Positions 8,711 to 17,080 of a stretch of DNA of 64,000 nucleotides are shown here, in pieces. The notes beneath the pieces are model-generated. The model did not search any database. It was not told the origin of the DNA and saw only the letters and a list, made by a program, of their open reading frames with translations. The stretch spans positions 1-64,000 of the forward strand of contig NZ_JAWCUD010000016.1 in assembly GCF_032461945.1 (NCBI RefSeq). The letters run 5' to 3'. This DNA is from Paenibacillus_E violae (lineage in GTDB: Bacteria > Bacillota > Bacilli > Paenibacillales > NBRC-103111). A program made the translations under genes and the position numbers. Positions within the stretch are counted from its first letter, which is position 1. Each line of letters starts with the position of its first letter.

Positions 8711-10108
8711 ATGGATGATCAACAGTTTGACCTCGTGATTCGCAAAGGTACCGTTGTGCTCATGGATGCCGTGCGGCAAGTAGACATCGGTATTCTAGGC
8801 GGCAAAATTGCTGCGCTAAGCGAAAATCTCATGTGCTCGGAGCAGACGCCTGTTTATGAGGCGGAGCACCTGCATATTCTGCCCGGCATGATCGATGCAC
8901 ATGTTCATTTCAACGAACCGGCGCTTGGTCATTGGGAGGGATTCGCGACAGGCTCGTCGTCTCTCGCAGCAGGAGGATGCACGACATTTATCGATATGCC
9001 GCTTAATGGCGTACCTCCAACTGTAAGGCTCAGCGCTCTGGAACAAAAGCTGGCAGCGGCTGAAGGACATTCCGTGGTCGATTATGCCCTGTGGGGAGGA
9101 TTGGTTCCCGGCAATATCGGGAATCTGCAGGAACTGGCGGAAGCCGGCGTCATTGGCTTCAAGGCTTTCATGTCTTGTCCAGGCGGAGAAGGGGAAGATA
9201 TTTTCGCTGAGGTGGACGACAAAACACTCTATAGAGGCATGCAGGAGATCGCCCGCTTGGGGTTAGTGCTCGCTCTTCATGCTGAAAGCGAAGAGATCGT
9301 ATCCAAGCGAGCCTCCAAGGCTCAAGCGGAAGGCAGACGAGGAGCGCTCGACTACGTCGCGACGAGGCCAATCGCTGCAGAGTTGGAAGCGGTGAACCGA
9401 GCACTGTGCTACGCAGAGCAGACGGGCTGCCAGCTGCACTTCGTGCATATTTCCAGCGCGGAAGGTGTGCAGGCCATCACGGAGGCGAAGGCCAAAGGGC
9501 TGGACGTCACGGTGGAAACGTGCCCGCATTATTTGGCACTGACCAGCGCCGATCTGGCGCAGCTGGGGCCGGTTGCGAAGTGCGCGCCACCGCTGCGCAC
9601 GGCGGAAGATCGAGACCGGCTGTGGGCGGAGCTGATGGCCGGGCGGCTCGACATCCTCGCTTCGGACCATTCCCCGTGCCCAACATACATGAAGCAGGGG
9701 GATTTCTTCGAAGCGTGGGGCGGCATCTCCGGGGCGCAGAGCTCCATGGAGCTGATGTTGGATGAGGGGCATCTTCGCAGAAATGTGCCGCTGCTTGAGC
9801 TGTCGAGGATGCTTTCGCTTGAGCCTGCCAAGCGTTTTGGACTGTATCCTCGAAAGGGAGTTATTGCGGTCGGAGCGGATGCCGACTTGGCATTGGTTGA
9901 TCTGAGCAGGGGGTATACCCTGCAGGCGAATGATTTGCTTTACCGCCACAAGCATAGTCCTTATGTGGGGCGGGCGTTTGGATGCCGTGTGCAGGCGACC
10001 TTTTGCCGTGGAAGTAAGGTGTATGAGCTTGGAGAAGGAGTTACGGAGACGGCTGATGGCGCATGGTTACGTCCTGCAGTGATCGTTGGAGGTGAGGTCG
10101 GTGGCTAA
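8711..10108 (+). CDS. pucH: Allantoinase (PucH/AllB)
   Basis: 465-residue amidohydrolase that opens allantoin to allantoate. Metal ligands are visible: DAHVHFNEP (HxH), the carboxylated Lys in GFKAFMSC, LHAE, HFVHIS and ASDHSPC. An upstream in-frame codon at 8666 would add 15 residues, but GAGGGAGGA at 8696-8704 points to ATG 8711. The region 9400-9770 is markedly richer in GC than the rest of the gene. The next gene begins 8 bp before the stop codon. Confidence 0.93.
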   Translation: MDDQQFDLVIRKGTVVLMDAVRQVDIGILGGKIAALSENLMCSEQTPVYEAEHLHILPGMIDAHVHFNEPALGHWEGFATGSSSLAAGGCTTFIDMPLNGVPPTVRLSALEQKLAAAEGHSVVDYALWGGLVPGNIGNLQELAEAGVIGFKAFMSCPGGEGEDIFAEVDDKTLYRGMQEIARLGLVLALHAESEEIVSKRASKAQAEGRRGALDYVATRPIAAELEAVNRALCYAEQTGCQLHFVHISSAEGVQAITEAKAKGLDVTVETCPHYLALTSADLAQLGPVAKCAPPLRTAEDRDRLWAELMAGRLDILASDHSPCPTYMKQGDFFEAWGGISGAQSSMELMLDEGHLRRNVPLLELSRMLSLEPAKRFGLYPRKGVIAVGADADLALVDLSRGYTLQANDLLYRHKHSPYVGRAFGCRVQATFCRGSKVYELGEGVTETADGAWLRPAVIVGGEVGG

Positions 10109-11393
10109 AAGAGTACCGAATTCACTTGATTTGCTGTCCCAATTTGGAGAGCGGATGCTGGCGGAGTTGGAGGAGCTTTCCTCGTATGGGGCTAATGCCG
10201 AAGGAGGAGTGACTCGACTGCTGTACACGGAACCATGGCTGATGGCACAGCGAGCGATTGTTAACAAAATGCAGCAGCTGGGGTTGGAAGCCGGATTTGA
10301 TGCTGTTGGCAATGTATTTGGAAAATTGCCGGGCAGTCAGCCGGATGCGAAGCCGTTACTGACTGGTTCACATATCGATACGGTCAAAACCGGCGGAAAG
10401 TACGATGGCGCCTACGGTGTCGTAGCCTCGATGATGGCTTTGGGTTATCTGAAAGCAGCTTACGGTGCTCCGAAGCGAACGTTAGAAGCCGTCTCGTTCT
10501 GTGAAGAAGAGGGCAGCCGATTCCCGTTGGCCTACTGGGGCTCAGGGCATGTCACCGGCGTAAGACCCTTACAGCTTGCAGCCGAGATTGCAGATAGCGA
10601 CGGCGTTACTTTGCTTGAAGCGATGCGGGAAGCAGGATTTGATGCTACAACTGCTGGGCAGCAGTATCCGGCAAAACGCGAATTCATTGGCGGCTATATC
10701 GAAATTCATATTGAGCAAGGTTCTATTTTAACCTATAAAAAGAAACAAATTGGCATTGTAACGGCCATCGTTGGCCAAATCCGACTAACTGTACAGGTAA
10801 CTGGCAGCTCCAATCATGCGGGAACAACGCCGATGAAGATGCGCAAGGATGCGCTCGCCGGAGCGGCAGAAATGGTGGCGATAACGGAGCAAATGGCCCT
10901 TGAGGCAGGAGAGCCGCTTGTTGCTACTGTGGGACGTTTGGAAGTGAAGCGGGGAACCTCGAATGTGGTGCCGGGCGAAGTGGAGTTTACACTGGATATT
11001 CGGCATACTGACGAGCCGGAGATGCGTACATTTTGTGTAAGGTTGCTAACAAAGCTCGAAGAGATCGCGATGCGAAGAGGGCTTACTATAGAAACGGTTG
11101 AAAATTTACATGCTCCACCGGTCGCGATGCAGGAAAGCATGGCGAACGAAATTGAGGCTGCTTGTGAAGCCGGCGGATTTCTGCATATGCGGCTGCCAAG
11201 CGGCGCAGGACATGATGCTCAGCTGTTCGGACCGATATGTCCGTCAGCAATGATTTTCGTACCGAGTGTTGACGGCATAAGTCACAGTCCGGAGGAATTT
11301 ACGGAAGCGGATGATCTGATCGCCGGATTCCATACACTGGTTCAAGTGTTATACCAATATGGCTATGGGGGGAAAGCAGATGAAATACTATAA
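10101..11393 (+). CDS. pucF: Allantoate amidohydrolase (PucF/AllC, M20 family)
   Basis: 430 residues, the M20/M28 hydantoinase-carbamoylase type. Di-metal ligands lie in TGSHIDTVKTGGKYDGAYG, CEEEGSRFP and PSGAGHDAQ; HIEQGSIL and GSSNHAGTTPM are family blocks. The reaction releases ammonia and CO2 from allantoate, giving S-ureidoglycine, which the next enzyme uses. The start is GTG 10101, 5 bases after GGAGGTGA (10088-10095). It overlaps pucH by 8 bp and pucG by 14 bp, so the three are tightly coupled. Confidence 0.92.
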   Translation: MAKRVPNSLDLLSQFGERMLAELEELSSYGANAEGGVTRLLYTEPWLMAQRAIVNKMQQLGLEAGFDAVGNVFGKLPGSQPDAKPLLTGSHIDTVKTGGKYDGAYGVVASMMALGYLKAAYGAPKRTLEAVSFCEEEGSRFPLAYWGSGHVTGVRPLQLAAEIADSDGVTLLEAMREAGFDATTAGQQYPAKREFIGGYIEIHIEQGSILTYKKKQIGIVTAIVGQIRLTVQVTGSSNHAGTTPMKMRKDALAGAAEMVAITEQMALEAGEPLVATVGRLEVKRGTSNVVPGEVEFTLDIRHTDEPEMRTFCVRLLTKLEEIAMRRGLTIETVENLHAPPVAMQESMANEIEAACEAGGFLHMRLPSGAGHDAQLFGPICPSAMIFVPSVDGISHSPEEFTEADDLIAGFHTLVQVLYQYGYGGKADEIL

Positions 11394-12624
11394 GGACTTG
11401 TCGCCCTCACTGAGAACCATTATGACCCCCGGACCTGTAGAGGTCGATCCACGGGTGCTGCGTGCGATGTCTTATCCGATTCTGGGGCAGTTCGATCCTG
11501 AATTTACAGAATTAATGAATGAGACGATGGAAATGCTTCGCGATGTATTTCAAACGAGCAATCAATGGGCTTATCCGGTAGATGGCACTTCGCGTTCCGG
11601 AATTGAGGCCGTGCTTGTAAGTGTTATTGAGCCAGGGGACAAGGTGCTTGTTCCTATTTATGGACGTTTCGGTCATTTGCTTGTAGAAATCGCTGAACGC
11701 TGCGGTGCAGAGGTCTTCATGTTGGAGCGGGAGTGGGGGTCTGTGTTTGACACACAGGAGATCATAGGCACCATCCACCGGGAAAAACCGAACATCGTCG
11801 CGATGGTTCATGGCGAAACGTCAACGGGCTGTATCCAACCGCTTGATGGCATCGGCGCAGCTTGCCGGGAAGTGGATGCGCTGCTAGTCGTGGATGCGGT
11901 AGCCACAATTGGCGGTGTCCCGGTTCAAACGGATGCTTGGCAGCTCGATGCTGTCATCGGCGGGACGCAGAAATGCTTGTCCGTTCCATCCGGAATGTCG
12001 CCGATCACCTATAATGATCGAGTCGAAGCCAAGGTGCTGCGGCGTAAAACGATTGAACGGGGGCTGCGTGATCAAGGGGCGGTTGTTTCCAGTTTGAAGC
12101 CAGTGGCGAGCAACTATTTTGACTTGGGTATGCTGCAGGATTACTGGAGCCCGAAGCGGCTCAATCATCACACGGAAGCGACATCTATGCTTTATGCTTT
12201 GCGCGAAGGGCTGCGCCTAGTCCTGCAGGAGGGGCTGGAGGAACGCTTCCTTCGTCATAAGCGTCATGAAGCAGCGCTGGTCGCAGGCCTGCAGGCCATG
12301 GGGCTTACGCTGTATGGGAACCCGACCTGCAAGCTGCCGGTCGTCACCTGCATCCGCGTTCCGGATGGGATTGACGGGGAGTCCGTACGTTCAATGCTGC
12401 TGAATACGTTCGGAATCGAAATTGCCAGCTCTTTCGGGCCGCTGAAGGGTCAAATTTGGCGAATCGGCACGATGGGCTTTAGCTGTAATCAAAAGAACGT
12501 ACTTCACGTTCTTGGCGCCCTGGAGGCTGTTCTTCTCTGGCACGGAGCCGATGTGAATGTTGGTGCAGCGCTGCAAGCAGCCCTCACTCAATATGCGCGT
12601 AAGGAGGAGGAACAGCCATGTTAA
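11380..12624 (+). CDS. pucG: S-ureidoglycine--glyoxylate aminotransferase (PucG)
   Basis: 414-residue class V PLP aminotransferase, close in size to B. subtilis PucG (416). TPGPVEVDPRVLRAMSYP opens the fold and the PLP lysine is in IGGTQKCLSVPSGMSP. PucG transfers the amino group of ureidoglycine to glyoxylate, giving glycine and oxalurate (established for the B. subtilis enzyme). ATG 11380 follows GGGGGGAAAG, so an in-frame ATG at 11359 is not favoured. Placed between allantoate amidohydrolase and a GGT-fold hydrolase, it suggests an oxalurate to oxamate branch rather than the ureidoglycolate route. Confidence 0.9.
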   Translation: MKYYKDLSPSLRTIMTPGPVEVDPRVLRAMSYPILGQFDPEFTELMNETMEMLRDVFQTSNQWAYPVDGTSRSGIEAVLVSVIEPGDKVLVPIYGRFGHLLVEIAERCGAEVFMLEREWGSVFDTQEIIGTIHREKPNIVAMVHGETSTGCIQPLDGIGAACREVDALLVVDAVATIGGVPVQTDAWQLDAVIGGTQKCLSVPSGMSPITYNDRVEAKVLRRKTIERGLRDQGAVVSSLKPVASNYFDLGMLQDYWSPKRLNHHTEATSMLYALREGLRLVLQEGLEERFLRHKRHEAALVAGLQAMGLTLYGNPTCKLPVVTCIRVPDGIDGESVRSMLLNTFGIEIASSFGPLKGQIWRIGTMGFSCNQKNVLHVLGALEAVLLWHGADVNVGAALQAALTQYARKEEEQPC

Positions 12625-14213
12625 ACATCATGCCGCGAGCGGAGCGTGCCATGGTTGCTACGCCTCATTATTTGGCTAGCAGCGTGGGCAGCGCGATTTT
12701 GCAGCAGGGAGGCAATGCTTTTGACAGTGCGATAGCGATTAGCGCGACGCTCGGCGTTGTGTATCCGCACATGACGGGCATTGGCGGCGATGCTTTCTTC
12801 CTGATGTACGATGCAGCGACAGGCACCTATACAGGTTTTAACGGAAGCGGGAAGTCTGCTGCGCTGGCGAGCCCTGATTTCTACGAGGCTAAAGGTTTGC
12901 AAACGATTCCGCAGAGAGGGATTCTGAGCGCGATTACGGTGCCGGGTATGGTAGATGCGTGGTGGCAGGTGTGGGAGAAATACGGCAAGCTGCCTTGGGA
13001 GAAGCTGCTGGAACCCGCAATTGCTTACGCGGAGAAGGGGTTTCCGATTTCACGTAATTTGCGCTTCTGGATGCAGAAGGATGAAGTGTTCATTCGGTCC
13101 TCTGAACAGCTTAGCGCGCTATATATGGCTGGCGGCGAGCTTTTGAAGGAAGGGGATCGACTGGTTCAGAAAGAGATGGCCGAGACGCTGCGCCAGATAG
13201 GTCGGGATGGCCGGGATGCTTTTTACAATGGTGCTGTCATGAAGGCAGTTGTGGAAAGTATGCAGCGGGATGGCGGATTGCTGCAGGAAGAAGATTTCAC
13301 GAGTTATGCCGGGGAATGGGTGAGGACGCTCTCTACCACATACCGTGGCTATGAAATTTATCAAATGCCGCCGAACTCGCAAGGATTCACAGCGCTAATG
13401 ATGATGAATATGCTGGAAAATATAGAAGTAAGCGCGGTTCCCAGAGCTTCAGCCAACTTTTATCATATCATGTCGGAAATTATAAAAAAGGCGTTTAAAG
13501 ACCGTGATCTGTATTTAACTGATCCGAACTTTCGGGAGATTCCGCTGGAGCGTCTGTTATCCAAGGATTATGCCAAGGAGCTCTGGCAGGCAATACAGGA
13601 TGAGCCGTTTAAGGCAAGTGAGCATTTATCTCCGGCGATCGGCCAAGATACGGCTTATGCGGCTGTCGTTGACGAAGCGGGCAATTCCGTTTCCTTTATT
13701 CAAAGCCTCTATTTCGACTTTGGCGCTGCCTATGTGCCAGGGGATACGGGGATGATTATGCAGAATCGGGGCTCCTTTTTCTCGCTGGACCCTGCTTGCG
13801 CGAACGTGTTGGAGCCGAAAAAAAGGTCGTTCCATACGTTAATGCCGGCTATTGTCAGCAAGGAAGGTAAGCCGTACATGTTATATGGCACCCAAGGCGG
13901 GGAAGGTCAGCCGCAAACGCAGCTTTCCATCCTTACCGGTGTACTGGACTATGGATTGTCCATTCAAGAAGCAATATCACTTCCCCGTTGGGTCTACGGA
14001 CGTACATGGGGGGAAGACGGAGATGCGTTGAAACTTGAGCATCGTCTGGATGATGACGTCTATGCCCGTCTCAAAAAATGGGGACATCGGGTAGAACCAA
14101 TGAAAGCATGGGATGGGATCATGGGGCAAGCGCAAGGGATTGTCATTGATGAGCGGGGTTTTATGAGCGGAGCTGCGGATCCGAGAGGTGACGGTCTTGC
14201 AATCGGCTGGTAA
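12618..14213 (+). CDS. Gamma-glutamyltransferase-family Ntn hydrolase, candidate oxamate amidohydrolase (HpxW-like)
   Basis: 531 residues with the full GGT fold and no signal peptide. The autoprocessing nucleophile is Thr345 in GQDTAYAAVVDEAGN; cleavage there would give a large subunit of about 344 residues and a small one of about 187. True GGTs are usually exported and have a TTH(L/F)SVVD junction, which differs here. In Klebsiella the GGT relative HpxW hydrolyses oxamate to oxalate in the ureide pathway, and this gene directly follows pucG, the source of oxalurate. Oxamate amidohydrolase is therefore my preferred reading, an inference from context. No oxamate carbamoyltransferase is visible in the window. 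RBS GGAGGAGG lies at 12604; 7-bp overlap with pucG. Confidence 0.72.
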   Translation: MLNIMPRAERAMVATPHYLASSVGSAILQQGGNAFDSAIAISATLGVVYPHMTGIGGDAFFLMYDAATGTYTGFNGSGKSAALASPDFYEAKGLQTIPQRGILSAITVPGMVDAWWQVWEKYGKLPWEKLLEPAIAYAEKGFPISRNLRFWMQKDEVFIRSSEQLSALYMAGGELLKEGDRLVQKEMAETLRQIGRDGRDAFYNGAVMKAVVESMQRDGGLLQEEDFTSYAGEWVRTLSTTYRGYEIYQMPPNSQGFTALMMMNMLENIEVSAVPRASANFYHIMSEIIKKAFKDRDLYLTDPNFREIPLERLLSKDYAKELWQAIQDEPFKASEHLSPAIGQDTAYAAVVDEAGNSVSFIQSLYFDFGAAYVPGDTGMIMQNRGSFFSLDPACANVLEPKKRSFHTLMPAIVSKEGKPYMLYGTQGGEGQPQTQLSILTGVLDYGLSIQEAISLPRWVYGRTWGEDGDALKLEHRLDDDVYARLKKWGHRVEPMKAWDGIMGQAQGIVIDERGFMSGAADPRGDGLAIGW

Positions 14214-14260
14214 AACGATGATAAGACGATGATGCCATAAGAAGCGAGGTGATCTGAGGG

Positions 14261-15271
14261 ATGGAAGCCTACGACATTTTACAAGCGGTAGAGGATTGTG
14301 CGCAGTCAGCTGTGTTGGCGACGGTCATTCATGTAGAAGGGCATGCTTACCGGAAGCAAGGAGCCATGATGCTGATGCTCTCGGATGGCAGCTTGTACGG
14401 GAGCATCTCTCCGGGCTGTTTGGAAGCCGATCTATCCGGATATGTCCCCCTCGTCGAGGCATCACAGAAGCCGCAAATGGTGGAGTACGACATGCGGCCT
14501 GCCGATGATTTCGGCTGGGGTGAAACGATCGGGTGCGGCGGATTAATTCGCATTCTGCTTGAGCCGGTCACCGGTGAACTGCTGGTTCACCTCCTGGCGG
14601 CCAAAGCGGCTGTGGACCGCGGAGAAGTGATGCGGTTAACACGCTCGTTTGCTGAGGGGTATTCCGATATACAGTATAAGTTGAGTGGGATAGATAAGGA
14701 TGCGTCTCCATCTTCTTCTTCCTCTGATTGCCAATCGTTATCCAATGCGTATGTCTACACGTTCAAGCCTAAGCCCAGAGTCATCGTGTTTGGTGCTAAT
14801 CAAGATGCTATTCCGCTCGCAGGGCTGGCCATAAGCAGCGGATTTCGCGTAGTGGTCGCGGATTGGCGCGACGCCTACTGCACGCAAGAACGTTTTCCCG
14901 GTGCGGAGACGGCTGTTGCTTTTCCAGGAGAGCTGGTTAAAAAGCTAAGATTGACCGCTGACGACTATGTCGTTGTTATGAGTCACCAGTTCGATAAAGA
15001 TGCTGAATTCGTGCGGGCAGTTCTGAAATTGCGATTGCGCTACCTCGGCATTATGGGATCACGTTCAAGATCCGAGAGGCTGCTGGACGGTATGGAGCGA
15101 CCGGAATGGGTGCATTATCCCGTTGGTTTAAACATTGGTTCAGAAGGTCCCATCGAAAATGCTATTAGCATCGTAGCGGAGTTAATTAGCAAAAAGCGAA
15201 ATGTACGCGCAAAGGAAGAATGGAGCTCCTCCGTCATATCGGGAGATATCCAAGGGTGCCGCCCATGGTGA
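14261..15271 (+). CDS. pucA: Xanthine dehydrogenase accessory protein, XdhC/PucA family
   Basis: 336 residues, similar in length to B. subtilis PucA (330). The N-terminal XdhC_CoxI block includes LATVIHVEGHAYRKQGAMM and GSISPGCLEADL; the C-terminal Rossmann part starts near KPRVIVFGANQDA and ends with LRYLGIMGSRSR. XdhC proteins hold and sulfurate the molybdenum cofactor before insertion into the dehydrogenase. GAGGTGAT precedes ATG 14261. The next gene, a cofactor nucleotidyltransferase, overlaps by 7 bp, so these two maturation proteins are co-produced. Confidence 0.9.
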   Translation: MEAYDILQAVEDCAQSAVLATVIHVEGHAYRKQGAMMLMLSDGSLYGSISPGCLEADLSGYVPLVEASQKPQMVEYDMRPADDFGWGETIGCGGLIRILLEPVTGELLVHLLAAKAAVDRGEVMRLTRSFAEGYSDIQYKLSGIDKDASPSSSSSDCQSLSNAYVYTFKPKPRVIVFGANQDAIPLAGLAISSGFRVVVADWRDAYCTQERFPGAETAVAFPGELVKKLRLTADDYVVVMSHQFDKDAEFVRAVLKLRLRYLGIMGSRSRSERLLDGMERPEWVHYPVGLNIGSEGPIENAISIVAELISKKRNVRAKEEWSSSVISGDIQGCRPW

Positions 15272-15915
15272 GCGCTGGGAAGCGAAAAATCGTTGGCGTC
15301 TATCTGGCAGCCGGCAGCTCCAGCCGAATGGGGACATCGAAGATGTCCTTAGAACTGGCGAGAGGCGTTCGGCTAGGCGGGGTTGCTCTCCAGCAAGCGC
15401 TGAGCTCGGAGCTAAGCAGTATGGTTGTTGTCGTGCGTGCAGGCGACACTTTAGATTGGCTGCCAGCATCTGCTTTAGCGCAAATACCGCTGGAACGCTG
15501 TCATATTGCGGTCTGTTCAGATGCAGCAATCGGCATGGCGCATTCACTGCGCACAGGCATTCAGGCAGCCAAGGAGCTGGGCGCAGAGGGAATCATGATT
15601 CTGCTGGCGGATCAGCCATTCATTGATATGGCGATGTTGTATAACCTTACGAATGCCTTCAATGAGCATACAGGAGAGGACTATATCGCCAGCGGAGATA
15701 AAGGTCAACCGAAGCCTCCGCTGATTATGGGACCGAGCATGTGGCAGGCCGCAGCTTCGCTCAAAGGGGATGTCGGGGCACGTTCCTTGTTTCGCTCGCC
15801 ATTGTACCGGGGGCGTATCCTTGAGGGTACCGAGTTGCTATTCATGGACATAGACACAGCAGACCGATATGAAGAGGCGAAAAAGCTATTTGCCGACCAC
15901 TTCATGTCAATTTAA
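15265..15915 (+). CDS. pucB: Molybdenum cofactor cytidylyltransferase-like protein (PucB/MocA)
   Basis: 216 residues of the MobA-like NTP-transferase fold. The nucleotide-binding signature is VYLAAGSSSRMGTSKMSLE near the N-terminus; LLADQPFIDMAMLYNL supplies the metal-binding Asp, and GDVGARSLF is the later conserved block. It should convert molybdopterin to the cytidine dinucleotide form used by xanthine dehydrogenase. The start ATG 15265 overlaps pucA; a longer frame from 15220 is less likely. A weak terminator at 15937 follows. Confidence 0.88.
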   Translation: MVSAGKRKIVGVYLAAGSSSRMGTSKMSLELARGVRLGGVALQQALSSELSSMVVVVRAGDTLDWLPASALAQIPLERCHIAVCSDAAIGMAHSLRTGIQAAKELGAEGIMILLADQPFIDMAMLYNLTNAFNEHTGEDYIASGDKGQPKPPLIMGPSMWQAAASLKGDVGARSLFRSPLYRGRILEGTELLFMDIDTADRYEEAKKLFADHFMSI

Positions 15916-15936
15916 ATAACATATTTGAAGCGAAAA

Positions 15937-15969
15937 GTGCATTATTACTAATGATGCGCTATTTTTTTA
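15937..15969 (+). terminator. Terminator after pucB
   Basis: GTGCATTATT and AATGATGCGC pair, with G-U pairs, over ACT, then TATTTTTTT. It ends the pucL-pucB unit; a new promoter follows. Confidence 0.65.
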
Positions 15970-15998
15970 TACAAAAACACAAAATGATGTTAAGTTAG

Positions 15999-16028
15999 TT
16001 GACTCTGTTTTTGCAAATTGTTTATAGT
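15999..16028 (+). promoter_or_regulatory. Candidate SigA promoter of the xanthine dehydrogenase operon
   Basis: TTGACT (15999-16004), 18 bp, TATAGT (16023-16028), the same spacing and -10 as the nupO promoter. The -35 sits in GTTAGTTGAC, identical over ten bases to 2009-2018. Confidence 0.65.
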
Positions 16029-16096
16029 TGATCTAATTTAACTACGGATAATTTGTGGAAAACGGCGGTTCAGAATACGCTGAGGAGGTTTTGTTC

Positions 16097-17080
16097 ATGT
16101 CAGTTCCTTTGTACCAGCTGCCGGAGCAGCAGCCTTCGGTATGGCAGCCGACAAGCGTAGAGGAAGCCATGCAATTAAAGCATCAATGGGGAGACAACTC
16201 GGTGTTAATCTCAGGCGGCACATGGCTTCGCACACGCTGGGAAAATGGTCTTTCGTCGACCCCGCAGCACTTGATCAGTTTGGGGCGCATTCCCGCTCTT
16301 TCGGGTTTAACCATTGACACACAAGGTCATGTTCATATAGGTCCAGCCTGTTGTTTATCTGATTTGATGGAAAATGAGTTGATGAGGCAGCGATGCGGAC
16401 TCTTGGTGCAAGCTTGTTCGGAAATTGCAGCACCTTCTGTCCGTAATTTAGCTTCGATCGGAGGCAATGTGGTAACCCGCACGGGAGATCTCATTCCGGT
16501 TCTCCTTGTCATGGATGCCCAAGTGGGGTGGTCGGATGGGCAGAAAGAGCGCATCCTGCCGCTTAAGGAGTGGCTGGAAAGCAAGCTTTTTACCTCTGAT
16601 GAAATGATGACCAAGATTGTGGTGCGAGCTTCTGGGCAGGTTTCTGCGAAACAGACTGAGGCAGAGCAGCAGACTAACGTGGGGCCGAACAAGGTAGAAC
16701 AACTCGAACAAGACGCTTCCCGGACCCATGAGTTTTATTTGAAAGTAGGGCGAAGAGAGGCATTTACCCCATCTGTCGTAACGGTTGCAGGCAGTTTAAG
16801 GATAGAGGCGGACGGAACTATTGCCGCCATCGCTTTAAGCGCAGGCGGAGGAAGCGCTGTTCCGGCGAGGTTCGCCGAGCTTGAGAACGCGGTCACCGGT
16901 AAGCTTTTATCCAAGGAGGTCCTGCAAACGTTGCATAAGGGAGTGTCTGAAGGGTTCGAGGCTGTAGCGGATGATTACGCAGGTGTTGCTTACCGCAAGA
17001 TAACGGCGGCGAATCTGATCGTTTCCGAGTGCTACAAAGCTTGGCGAAAAGGGGGCGGAGCCTATGCTCCTAGGTCGTGA
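16097..17080 (+). CDS. pucC: Xanthine dehydrogenase FAD-binding subunit (PucC)
   Basis: 327 residues of the CoxM/XdhB FAD-binding type. LISGGTWLRTRWENG near residue 35 and APSVRNLASIGGNVVTR near residue 115 are the two FAD-contacting motifs of the family. A linker of about 30 residues rich in Gln and Glu (around residue 190) makes it longer than B. subtilis PucC (277). It passes electrons from the iron-sulfur subunit to NAD. ATG 16097 follows GAGGAGGT by 7 bases; an earlier in-frame start at 16055 is rejected. It overlaps pucD by 17 bp. Confidence 0.9.
   Translation: MSVPLYQLPEQQPSVWQPTSVEEAMQLKHQWGDNSVLISGGTWLRTRWENGLSSTPQHLISLGRIPALSGLTIDTQGHVHIGPACCLSDLMENELMRQRCGLLVQACSEIAAPSVRNLASIGGNVVTRTGDLIPVLLVMDAQVGWSDGQKERILPLKEWLESKLFTSDEMMTKIVVRASGQVSAKQTEAEQQTNVGPNKVEQLEQDASRTHEFYLKVGRREAFTPSVVTVAGSLRIEADGTIAAIALSAGGGSAVPARFAELENAVTGKLLSKEVLQTLHKGVSEGFEAVADDYAGVAYRKITAANLIVSECYKAWRKGGGAYAPRS

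Noticed and set aside
9263..9955. 230-codon minus-strand frame inside pucH
   Set aside because: Antisense to conserved allantoinase motifs and lacking a ribosome binding site.
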